From Paragorgia papillata (taxonomy: Eukaryota > Cnidaria > Anthozoa > Scleralcyonacea > Coralliidae): a stretch of 64,000 nucleotides of DNA. Under the pieces are notes generated by a model. The model ran no database searches. It saw only the letters and a list, made by a program, of their open reading frames with translations, and was not told the DNA's origin. Made by a program: the position numbers and the translations under genes. Shown piece after piece: positions 1 through 9,752 of the stretch (the first letter of the stretch is position 1; the number at the start of each line of letters is the position of its first letter). The DNA lies in NCBI GenBank assembly GCA_035771165.1, contig JAWNZC010000088.1:2879001-2943000 (forward strand). The letters are read 5' to 3'.

Positions 1-46
1 TTCCATTTTTTTTATACACACTGATTATATATATATAATATATATA

Positions 47-611
47 CCAGGGTGCATTCCATGTCAACCCCACACCGAGATAAGCCACTGATGTTCAGGT
101 GCTGCGCCAAGGGAGGGCAAGACGAATGCCAGCACCGGCACCACCCACTGACTTGTATAGTTGTATGGATGTATATGTGTGCCGACCGCAGTGTGATTGT
201 GCACCAGCACACCGAGCACTTTTGAAACTCGTGATCTTAGGCATGACCTACACACGTAAAAATCTCACAGCTTGTCAACAGGATGTGTTCGCAACAGGTC
301 GGTAGCAAGGCTGTTAACAGGTTGTAACAATGCTGTTCATTCAAGAAGCTGCTACAACCTTGTTAGCATCAACCTGTTAACAATTTGTTGAGTGCAGAGC
401 GGTAACAGGTTGTTGGAACAACTTGTCATCAGTCTGTTGGAGTCATCAGCCTTGTTACAAGTTGTCAACAACCTGTTACAGACATGTTAACAGACTGGGA
501 CAGCCAGTGCGAACACATGACGGTGACAACCTGTTCAACAGCCTTGTAACAACTTGCTTGCAGGTCTGTAACTGCTTGCACATTTTTACATGTGTACATG
601 GAATGCACCCT

Positions 612-613
<2 letters not shown>
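47..613. mobile_element. MITE with 18-bp terminal inverted repeats
   Basis: The left end begins CCAGGGTGCATTCCATGT and the same 18 bases occur inverted at the right end (596-613). Both ends abut TA-rich sequence, as expected for TA target duplication by Tc1/mariner-type transposases (family knowledge). No protein is encoded. The interior from about 250 to 560 holds many degenerate copies of a short palindromic word, AACAGGTTGT or its inverse, spaced every 15-30 bases. Short open frames here have no recognisable content. Confidence 0.7.

Positions 614-675
<62 letters not shown>
614..675. repeat. (TA)n microsatellite
   Basis: About 62 bases of pure TA dinucleotides directly abut the right end of the MITE. 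A shorter TA tract lies at the left end (24-46), so the element either inserted into a TA microsatellite or seeded one by slippage of its TA target duplication. Confidence 0.95.
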
Positions 676-679
<4 letters not shown>

Positions 680-1246
680 TCAAGTTTTAAAGCCTCAAAT
701 GACACTGACAGTGGTACATTACCTCCATGTTTGTGTCTTGTGATCAAAAGCAAAATGTGTCAAACTGTTTTATTATAATCAAAAAATAAATTATTTAACT
801 TACATAAACTTTTCCCTCCAAACAGAGAAATTTTAATTACATGATTATTTACATGATTTAATACAAATACAGTACATGTTTGACTGGTTAGACACAGGTC
901 TATTAAATTTGAGCACCTGTTACTTTATAATTAATAACATAAAAGTTAATTTCATAACATTTTGAAATCAGTTGAAAATAATTTTAATCTAAATTAAGTT
1001 TATATATGTATGTACAGTAATAATTAAGAAATAAGAATCCTTTATATTTACAATACTTTGATATGCAGGAATATGAAATATATTTCTCATGTTGAACAGG
1101 AATATTTCACTGGCTTGCTTTGCTCACTTGTGATATATTCTAGTCAACACTCAAATATATCTCATTTTAATACTTTTACCCATGGATGATTGTATCGGCT
1201 TGGATATATGATACTAGATTTTTCTCCAGCAAAAATTGATTGAATG
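676..1246. other. AT-rich intergenic DNA, nothing recognised
   Basis: AT-rich sequence with many stop codons in all frames. I see no open frame, RNA gene or terminal repeat structure in it. Confidence 0.6.
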
Positions 1247-2043
1247 GACAATTTGCATTATCGCAATGCATGCTGGTAGTTGAGGTACGGATTCGGCGTC
1301 AAGCGAGCATTTCGCCTGAAAGATTAATTCACTGTTTTAGCGGTATTTTCTTTCCCGAATGAGAGATTTTTACTTCTCGTTAGGACAGGTAGGTTATGAA
1401 CTCTGTTTGGTGTAAATGGGAGCGAAACTGCTTTTGAAACTGGCGAGAAAATTACTTCAGAGTTGTCGATGGAGTGAAGAACGTTCGAACAAAACCATGC
1501 TTGAAGAAATAACTTTTTGCACATTTCTAGGTGAGTAAAGAAATCGATTGCTGTACAGTAAGCCATTTATTTGGCCTCACATTCATGCATATGTAGTAGA
1601 TCTATTCAGATCGTATAGTTGATGCCCTTGTAAATGTCTCTTCTCTGCATTTTCGCTGGTTGAAATTGACAAGGCTTTGAAACAGCTCACAATCACTTGT
1701 TGTTCGAATAGCATCACCTCGTCAGGCTTTGTTTTGATTTGTTTTGCATGAAAAAAAACTTGTTTCACTAGCCACTGTTCAGGTATTTTGCAAAAACTCC
1801 GAGTGCAAAGTGATTTCGGTTTCACTTGGGTTTTGGTCTTTGTTTTTCTTCTCTCCCCTGTTGTACGGGTGAAAATACTGTATAAATTTTAGTGTGGTGT
1901 AAAATACAGTACAATAGGCTAAAATAATTGTTCTAACGTTAATTCTATTCAACTGTTGAGTCACACAGCCCTAGTCGTCGTTTTTAACCTATAGCTATAA
2001 ATTGATTCAATAATATAAATTGATTTAATAATATAAACTGTAG
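1247..2043 (-). repeat. Left arm of the long inverted repeat
   Basis: Inverse copy of 3580-4326. Read on the minus strand it has three short open frames (61, 80 and 80 codons) that match frames in the other arm nearly residue for residue. That is the expected result of arm identity and is not by itself evidence of coding. A small direct duplication of an AATATAAATTGATT-like word near 2005-2035 is absent from the other arm. Confidence 0.75.
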
Positions 2044-2199
2044 TACTAAGAGTAGTTTTAACATGTAAAGAATGCACTGTAGGCATATATTTAAACTGTT
2101 TGGTTGCAAGATCTGGATATCAGAGCACACAAATATTGAGTTGGATACTGGACAAGAGAAAAATATAATCTAATATGGTTATGATGAAATTTTGGCTCT

Positions 2200-2574
2200 A
2201 TGAGTCTAAGGGAGAAAGTAGAACAGCAAACATATTCAGTTCAATGTTTCAAAAACAGTAATAAAAAATGGGAATTGCGCACTGGGTTTCCAAATTATGA
2301 AACATTTTTTATGACTGTGTCAGTCCCACCTGTGAAAGACTGTAAAGGTACAGTGGATCCAATAACAGCCAAGTCAAAAGAAAATGGAAAAGTGGAGGAC
2401 ACTGTCACTGACACTAATAATTTCCCAAAGAAGAATTATTTTTATGCCTTTCTAGGCTTACAGCAGGTGTGGTCTGCTGGAGAAAGATCTGGTTATTTGA
2501 CACAATATATCTGTAGTGTCACAAGTTTTGAGGGTTTAGATAACATGGCTGGACTTCCTTTTGAAACAGGTTAA
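2200..2574 (+). CDS. Hypothetical 124-codon open frame in the foldback loop
   Basis: An open frame from ATG to TAA in the loop of the foldback element. The predicted product is hydrophilic with no signal peptide, membrane segment, or zinc-binding or catalytic motif I recognise. It could be a captured exon or chance: 124 codons is long for AT-rich DNA, but nothing supports expression. Splice-like edges were not evident. Treat as an unproven frame. Confidence 0.2.
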   Translation: MSLREKVEQQTYSVQCFKNSNKKWELRTGFPNYETFFMTVSVPPVKDCKGTVDPITAKSKENGKVEDTVTDTNNFPKKNYFYAFLGLQQVWSAGERSGYLTQYICSVTSFEGLDNMAGLPFETG

Positions 2575-2638
2575 TGTCCATTCCCATTTGGATTTTGGCC
2601 CACACAAGAGTACAAAGCACTGGCAGGACTGGCATATT

Positions 2639-2688
2639 GGTGTGTGTGTGTGTGTGGGGGGGTATTGGGCCCTGGGGGGGGGGGGGGT
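2639..2688. repeat. TG microsatellite followed by two G runs
   Basis: A short (TG)n tract runs into a G7 run and then a G16 run. It is simple-sequence DNA lying just outside the hAT MITE, prone to slippage and sequencing length error. Confidence 0.9.
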
Positions 2689-2815
2689 CTGAGGGCATGC
2701 TGTATATCGTAGACATTCTTTTTCAACAATATTCTTAGACATTTATAGGAAAATTCAATTAGCCATCATCATGCAAGTGACTTAAGTTTTGCAGAATGCA
2801 ACATGGCGATGTTAT

Positions 2816-3298
2816 CAGTAGCGTAGTGAAGGGGGGTGGGGGTGGGTGGTCACCCCCCCAATGGTCTCCAAGACCATTCTCATGAAAAGTTTAAATCTAT
2901 TGAGAAACAGGGGGCACACATTGTTTTAAGGCCAAGTGAGTAGACTAGTAATGTGTTATATATTTAGCAGGTATGCATATGCTATAAATTACAATATTAA
3001 GGTCTATACAAAATGCCTCCAACTTTTTTTTACATTTACGACTGGTTTATAAATACATGTAAATCTAAAGATATTCTGACGTGTATCATGACATGTTCTG
3101 CTTTGATTTCAACAAAATTATGTAATTTATGGCTTTTGGATTACTCTACTCTTAAATTCTTGCCTCAAAATGCAGGAAATAGCGTTTCAGAGACCGTAGA
3201 AATCCAAAATTTTCTGGGGGCATGCCCCCCCCAACCCCCTAGGAATTTGAGGTTCTTGCCCCCCCCCACCAAAACTCGAGACCCTGGCTATGCCACTG
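2816..3298. mobile_element. hAT-type MITE with perfect 8-bp TSD
   Basis: The ends are CAGTAGCGTAG (left) and the inverse of CAGTGGCATAGCCAGG (right), matching the widespread CAGTGGCGTAGC hAT MITE terminus (family knowledge). The element is flanked on both sides by GATGTTAT (2808-2815 and 3299-3306), a perfect 8-bp target duplication diagnostic of hAT-type insertion. It is 483 bp long with no protein-coding content; C and G homopolymers lie near both ends. Confidence 0.88.
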
Positions 3299-3579
3299 GA
3301 TGTTATTAATAAACATGGGAATATCTGTAATTTTGCTAACATTAATTATTCTTTCCCCCGTTTTTCATCAAATTTCACACTAACGGTCCGGGTGACAAAT
3401 AGGGGCAGCTTCCCCCCTTCCCCCTGCAGCTGGTGGCACAGATCAGACTTTGTAAAAAAAACCACCAAGTCCCCAAGTTTTAAATGCAAAGAGTTATTAT
3501 TGGATATCTAATTCAGACTTACAGTTTAATTAGAAATTTACAGCATTCAGCTAGCTACCTAACAATTTAAATATCTGCC

Positions 3580-4326
3580 TACAGTTTATATAATATTGAA
3601 TCAATTTATAGCTATAGGTTAAAAACGACTAGGGCTGTGTGACTCAACAGTCGAATAGAATTAACGTTAGAACAATTATTTTAGCCTATTGTACTGTATT
3701 TTACACCACACTAAAATTTATACAGTATTTTCACCAGTACAAAAGGGGAGAGAAGAAAAACAAAGACCAAAACCCAAGTGAAACCGAAATCACTTTGCAC
3801 TCGGAGTTTTTGCAAAATACCTGAACAGTGGCTAGTGAAACAAGTTTTTTTTCATGGAAAACAAATCAAAACAAAGCCTGACGAGGTGATGCTATTCGAA
3901 CAACAAGTGATTGTGAGCTGTTTCAAAGCCTTGTCAATTTCAACCAGCGAAAATGCAGAGAAGTAAATAATAAAATAAATAAATGGCTTACTGTACAGCA
4001 ATCGATTTCTTTACTCACCTAGAAATGTGCAAAAAGTTATTTCTTCAAGCATGGTTTTGTTCGAACGTTCTTCACTCCATCGACAACTCTGAAGTAATTT
4101 TCTCGCCATTTTCAAAAGCAGTTTCGCTCCCATTCACACAAAATATAGTTCATAACCTACCTGTCCTAACTAGAAGTAAAAATCTCTCATTCGGGAAAGA
4201 AAATACCGCTAAAACAGTGAATTAATCTTTCAGGCGAAATGCTCGCCTGACGCCGGCCATTTCCCCTGAAAGTGAATCCGTTACCTCAACTACCAGCATG
4301 CATTGCGATAATGCAAATTGCATTGC
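3580..4326 (+). repeat. Right arm of the long inverted repeat
   Basis: Inverse copy of the left arm. It contains an extra ~20-bp segment near 4255-4275 and a 5-bp GCAAT insertion near the outer end compared with the left arm, and lacks part of the left arm around 3967-3982. Plus-strand frames at 3639-3824, 3778-3966 and 3983-4225 mirror minus-strand frames of the left arm. Confidence 0.75.
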
Positions 4327-4986
4327 CCATTTATAATTAACTACAGTTTCTTACTGTTTAAACTCAAAAAGTACCGGGTTGAGTAAAAAATGCAATTTTT
4401 TTATGCCATTGTGTGACAATGTTTAGGGTGGGTGGTAATATGTGCAGCAATGCTAATTTCAACTTGAAGAAAAGTTGAAGAAAAATGCTGTCTGTATTAC
4501 CTCACCTTCAAGCCACATCTACAGAATTTTTTTAAATATGCAGCCATTTGCAATGTTAAACAATATTTGATGTCAGGAAAGTTATATACGCTATGCATAA
4601 CTTTATAGTTTCATTATTTCCCCAAAATTTCCATGTGCACTGACCTTTCGAGGTTGCAATTTGCATTCTGTTTACTTTGCAAGAAACAGCATAGAGCCAC
4701 CTTAATAGTTTTTGTTTTTTTTGTTCCTTAATAACCAATTTTGCCAAACTTACCGTAACTGCTTCTTTCAAGTGTTTAGCACCTAATGGTCAGTCTACTA
4801 AAATATATTTGCCCTCATAAACAACATTTGGCCTATGCCTTCAGACAGGTTCTGAGCACTCAGGCAAACGTTTCTTGCGTACTGTAATAGCCTTAGCTTA
4901 CATGTACTGTATTTAAATATTTTAAACTTAGATGTATTTTTTAAAGAGAAAAGAAGAAGAATTAAAAGTTAAATACAGCCATCTTC
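4327..4986. other. AT-rich intergenic DNA and left target flank
   Basis: No gene recognised. The last eight bases (4979-4986, CCATCTTC) form the left half of the probable target duplication of the 13.2-kb element; the right half is CAATCTTC at 18189-18196. Confidence 0.6.
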
Positions 4987-5418
4987 GGCTTATGTGCCGT
5001 GTAAGACATCACCAGCTACGTCACAAGTGAGACGATAATGTATAAGGTGTAAGCTTATATAGGTGTAGTGTGTCGATTGTATAAACGACTTACGTTGATC
5101 GGGCTAGTATGTCGACACGTCGACAGGTTCGAAGATGTTCACTACGATGCCGACACGTCGACAGGTTCGAAGTGTTCACTACGATGTCGACACGTCCGAA
5201 GATGTTCACTACGATGTCGACACGTCGACAGGTTCGAAGATGTTCACTACAATGTCGACACGTCGACAGGTTCGAAGTGTTCACTACGATGTCGACACGT
5301 CGACAGGTTCGAAGATGTTCACTACGATGTCGACACGTCGACAGGTTCGAAGATGTTCACTACGATGTCGACACGTCGACAGGTTCGAAGATGTTCACTA
5401 CGATGTCGACACGTCGAC
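4987..5418 (+). repeat. Left TIR: 124-bp outer part plus ~8-unit array
   Basis: Outer TIR 4987-5110, then a tandem array 5111-5418 of a ~38-bp unit containing GTCGACACGTCGAC (two SalI-type palindromes) and TTCGAAGATGTTCAC. Some units lack one base in the GAAGATG part (37 bp) and one, near 5187-5215, is shortened. The array lacks stop codons in all three plus frames, which creates long spurious frames. Such arrays are plausible transposase-binding platforms (inference). Confidence 0.93.
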
Positions 5419-5671
5419 ATTATATATTTTTCTATACGGACCTCCCAGCCGGTAAATAACATATATATCTTCTGTAAAAACTCAAGAGACCTCCGGTCTG
5501 ACGTCAGCGAGTTAAATTAAACTTAATATCACATGCGAAAAATGAAACATTTATACAAACATAACTAGCCAATCAGAAAAAAAGTAGAATTGATTGAGAT
5601 GGAGTTAGTAATCTAATATCCTAGACGTATAAAATGTACAAAATTATATCCTGTCCTGATTCGTTCGAATT
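5419..5671. other. Spacer between left TIR and the DDE-OTU-CXC gene
   Basis: AT-rich non-coding stretch that should hold the 3' untranslated region and polyadenylation site of the minus-strand gene ending at 5672. I see no unambiguous polyadenylation signal. Confidence 0.4.
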
Positions 5672-8600
5672 CTACAGAACGTTTAATTCAATTTGCTGTC
5701 TCATTGCATCTTCAAATACCACGTTTTCTTTGCACAATTTCTTCAGAAGGTATTTCACAGAATTACTTCCCTTCAGTTCGATCGTCTGTAAACCAACAGC
5801 AGTTGAAAAGTCCTCAGGAAACGTCAGGGTGCCATCTTTGATCAACGAAATTATGTTATTGTAAAATTCTGTAATGTTATCTATATTATTGTTAATATCT
5901 TCGTCGATTCCAATGTGCAAAGCACATTCAATACATAGTAACTCTTCAAATAACGACCACGGAGTTGCCGCTACCTTTTCTCCCCTTCCAATCATGAAAT
6001 CTCTTCCCGTTTCCTTTGATAACCCATGTTTTCTTCGTTTTCTGGGCTGAGGATCTCCAGCACGCCTCTCATCAGAGGACTCTGACTGTGCACCATACGT
6101 ATTTGCACAGTTGTAACAGCGACATGCGGGGGTACAACCCGCCAAGTTCTGGAAGCATTTGCAACCGGATTTGTACTCTGCGCAAAACTTTCTGTTTTGT
6201 TTATTCTTGGCGCCTCCCTGACCGCATCGGCAAACAAGATGAGACGCCGTTTGTGCGACAGTTTCTGCAACAGGTTCTTGATTGTCACTTAAGCTTTCCA
6301 GTTTACTTAAGCCTTTATCATCGGCTTTGCTCTCAATGACAGCATCGTAATGCCCTGCACCAATTTGTTCAAATGCCAGATAAGCAGGAGTGTTTGAAAC
6401 GGGGGCATTTTTGGGAACTATTGTGATTATAGGATAGTTTTCGAGTGACGTAAAAACAACGAAACTCATACGCAGTATGTTTGACAGAGCCAATATAACT
6501 GCATTTCCTAATTCACAATCAAAAAAACCCATCACGTTCAAAATTGCGTGCTGTTTCTTCGTAAGAAGTGTGTTCTGCTGATAGGAGAAAAGAGGAGTAC
6601 TCGTGGAGGTTGCGGTTGAGAAATTCGTCGACGACAAGCTTTCTTAGCAATACGATCATTTCTGGCAAGGTTTTGTTGCCAAAAATACCAATACGGTTCA
6701 AATGTTCAGGTAACTCTAAGCCACAATCAACACTTGTCATGGCTTGCAGGAGGAAAAAAGAGACTGATGCAAATAAGCAGTTCCCGTCTTTAGCAACTGG
6801 CAGACGTTGAAGACCGTGTGCTTTTAAGATTGCGTCAACTTTAGCGCCAGCCTCTTCTTGAGGTTTGAACTGGGAATTGCTTAATAGTAACAGCGCACTT
6901 CTCATAAAATGGATATTTTTGGCGAGACGTGCTGGATTACTATTCGTTTTACCGGATAAATCACTCACTACATGCATTTTCAGCAACACTGTCTTCAAAA
7001 TACAAGACGCTGTTGAAAAGAACTGATCTGAAAATTGTCCAATGTCACTGTCCGCATCACTCGTACTGTCATCATTGTCATTTTGTTCATCGACATTGCT
7101 TAGGATTTCCTCCAGATGACACGAAAAATCATGAGGATATCCTTGCACATCATTTTCTTGCATCATTTTTTTTTCCGAAGCCTGAATTCCAAATCTCTCG
7201 GCAGTGGGAGTTTTAGAAGTGTCAAGAAAGGATGAATAGTAACTTTGGATGGAACGATTGCATAATTTATCCCCTGCAATAGAACTTCCTCTCTTCTCGT
7301 TCCAAATGAAAAAACTTATTCCAAGCAAAGCCAACGCCAACTGAACACCAATTCTCTGCCTAGAAATGCTTTTACGGAGTGTTTTGTGCAGCGCTTCGTT
7401 TCTGTTCGTTCCACCTGATGGTGGTATGTCTGACAAACATCCTTTTCCTATGTGCATCCTTAACTTGCTAAGCTCATGGATAGCCGCACTGGGAAGAATA
7501 TCATCTGTCTCATGCTTCTGATCTTTCCATTTTTTTAGAAAATTATCCAAATTTCTGAGCATATTCGCTGGCGAAGGAGTGTTATAAATTCTGTTAGGGC
7601 CAACATCTGACGGGTTTCGAAATACCATGCGTAAATCATTGATCATGCGTTGTCTAATTAATTTTAATGTACTTCCTCTCTTTTCTCTTTTTGGAATTGT
7701 TTTCGTTACTCTTTGCACCGCATGAAAAAGGTCCAGTTTAACTTCTAGATCTTCGCCAAAAACTTCTTTTAGTTTTTTACTCCACATGCAGCAGTTATCG
7801 ATATAAAAGTTACTTATAGCATGGCCACGGTTATTTAAACGCAGTTTCACATCTGTAAGGCAAGTTCGGATCTTCTCGAAGGAAGTTCCTTTAGTAAGTT
7901 GCCAGGTAATTACTTGACCCTTCTCATTCAAAACACAAAACAATGAGTCATACTGCTTTATCCACGTTCCTCTATGCCAAAAACCAATGTTTGCGCTAAC
8001 TTTAAATGTATGATCAGATGACAACCACAAGAAAGGAATGTCCGACATATGCTGTGCGTACATGTGTTCGAATTCGAAATAAGCCCTGACGAAGCAATTT
8101 GTTGTGATTTGCCTACCGGGTGTTTCCAACGTACTTCTTAAATTTGATCCACTTTGCCTACGTAGCGTGCTTTGAACTGCGTCGTTGTACATTTGTGCGA
8201 TGAGCCTTTCAATATCTGTTAATTTCACACCTGCTTGCACGTGGGTAAATATATATAGAAATAAGTCACGGGTTACCCCACTCTTATGAAACAGGACAAA
8301 AGGGATCTCTGATGAAGTTTTATTTGTAGTTGTTTTGAGAAGCCAAGGATCATGCGCCAATACTTGGTGGCCAATAGGGCAACGATAAACCCGACTTATC
8401 AAAAGTACGTGTCGTTGTATGCAATGCAGTTTGCGTGGTTGATCGTACGAAGCCTTTCCGTCCTTCCATCGAGTAGCATGGAGCTGATTGTCGATTTCTA
8501 TTTTTAAACAATGTGGGCACGTCAACTCAATATTGAACTGGGTCATTGGATCCCATAAAAGGATCTCAGGAACGTGATAATTATTGCCCGTTGGTGGTTC

Positions 8601-8777
8601 TCCAGCCAAAATCCTTGACTCGCTTATTCTGTTGGGAAGCAGACTCGGATTTTTCAACCACGTACCAATGAGTTTTTGGATATAAGCTCGAGATTGCTCC
8701 GGAATCTTCACGCAATTGCATGGGTCGACAATGAATATGGTGAGGACAACATATAACCCTACGTGAATATGTAGCAT
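5672..8777 (-). CDS. DDE transposase-like protein fused to OTU protease and CXC domains (one frameshift)
   Basis: Probable transposase of the 13.2-kb element. First reading frame (8777-6519, 752 codons): CxxC and CPxGH zinc-ligand motifs at residues 87-137; an RNase-H-fold core with D255 (SSDHTFK), D327 (YIDNCC), D349/H352 (KLDLFHAVQR) and E461 (RNEALHKTL); an acidic linker at 556-580; then the start of an OTU domain with DGNC at 664-667, C667 being the expected nucleophile. The frame shifts by one base at a T7 run (6521-6527) and continues in another frame to 5672. This part supplies the OTU catalytic-histidine region (GAGHYDAV), a CXC (tesmin/TSO1-like) cluster of about nine cysteines, a basic KRRKH stretch and a novel C-terminus. 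The total would be about 1034 residues. Upstream sequence is open to an acceptor-like site at 8804-8805, so an earlier exon is possible and the start is uncertain. Function is inferred from motifs. Confidence 0.8.
6521..6527 (-). other. Homopolymer frameshift inside the OTU domain
   Basis: Seven T residues on the coding strand are followed by GA, giving ...GFF then a stop in the first frame, while the second frame reads ...GFF then DCELG and continues the OTU domain. Removing one T would join both parts without loss of residues. It may be a real inactivating indel, a sequencing/assembly homopolymer error, or a +1 recoding site. The long overlap-free homology on both sides shows that the two parts were once one frame. 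Confidence 0.85.
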
Positions 8778-8899
8778 TTTGTGAACTGGTGATGCTTGTA
8801 TGCCTGCGAAAGAAAGTCAAAGTAATTTCATTTTCTCGTGCTGTTTTTACATTTCTGCCATAGTTATCTCGCAATGGACGTTGTGAAATGGATTACGGC

Positions 8900-9094
8900 C
8901 GATTTACATGATACGATTTGTCGTGTACGCTTGTCATACTGACGTATGCAATTGCTTGCTCGCAACACAATGCTTGTTTGTGATTCGGTGGCTAATGTTC
9001 CATGGAAAAGCCTTTTCACGCGTGTATTTTGGTCAAATATATCAAAACGACAGTCGTATGCGACAAATCGTATTATCGTATATCGTGTAAATCG
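8900..9094. mobile_element. Small palindromic MITE
   Basis: CGATTTACATGATACGATTT at the left end is matched by its inverse around 9061-9094, with a small insertion in the right arm. It is about 195 bp and non-coding. The terminal word GGCCGATTTACA resembles the terminus of the unrelated-looking MITE at 15855-16072. It sits just upstream of the DDE-OTU-CXC gene, where a promoter or upstream exon would be expected. Confidence 0.6.
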
Positions 9095-9752
9095 TTTTAA
9101 GTACGGCTTCGCCTTTACTTTGTTTCAGTACTGGTTTATCAGTTGCGAATACTGTCCTGTGTTACTCTCTAAAAAATAAAGTTTCTGTCTATAGTTAAGA
9201 TATAGAGGAAATATATCTTATAAATTGCATAAATCCGTTATTCTCTTTCGAGGTCACCATCCCACATCACAAGTAACAATTAAGTTTAAAAACTCTATAG
9301 TACCCTGTTTATATATATATATTTCCATATGTTGTAAAGAGCACCAAAGTTATAACAAACTTCAAATATTCCGCAAATTTATATAATACATATATAAATA
9401 AACAAAAAGCGTATATAATGAAGATTTGCATCACCAGTCAACAACTTTTAAATGTCTGTTATTTCGTTAAAATAGCTATTATGGCAAAGGCAAGGCGAAG
9501 TAAGGCGAATATTAGAAAGTATACCGTTCTTCATAATGGTTATGAAACAAAAATTAATACTACATTTAAATTACTTAGCTTCGTTCACATTCAAATAAAA
9601 ATTGCTTCACTATTCAGTCAATACCATGGATGTGTCTTATAGTTTGAGTAGATACCCTTCTGCATATCACAGAATTAGTAATTTGTTTTTCAGTTTTCTT
9701 CTGTAATTATATTAGTAATCAGTAATTTGTGTTCTTAATTTTCTTCTTCTCC
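9095..9752. other. Intergenic DNA between the two element genes
   Basis: AT-rich, no coding potential recognised. It lies between the 3' end of the ATPase gene (9753) and the 5' side of the DDE-OTU-CXC gene, both on the minus strand. It should contain the polyadenylation site of the former and the promoter of the latter, but I cannot point to either. Confidence 0.5.

Larger units (their letters stand above)
1247..4326. mobile_element. Foldback-type element with ~750-800-bp inverted arms
   Basis: The left arm (about 1247-2043) recurs in inverse orientation as the right arm (about 3580-4326) with only scattered substitutions and small indels. Outer arm sequence includes GCATTATCGCAATGCATGCT. 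The loop of about 1.5 kb contains a separate MITE and one 124-codon open frame. No transposase is recognisable in arms or loop, so this is either a non-autonomous long-TIR/foldback transposon or an inverted duplication. I could not identify a clean target-site duplication, so the outer ends are approximate. Confidence 0.65.

Noticed and set aside
423..743. 106-codon frame with Tyr-Ile repeat
   Set aside because: Half of it is the translated (TA)n microsatellite and the rest lies inside a MITE.
5068..5520. 150-codon and overlapping frames through the left TIR array
   Set aside because: The ~38-bp unit lacks stops in several frames, so long frames are automatic; the peptides are just the translated repeat in rotating phase.
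8908..9179. Two plus-strand frames of 60-77 codons
   Set aside because: They lie across a palindromic MITE and have no recognisable content.
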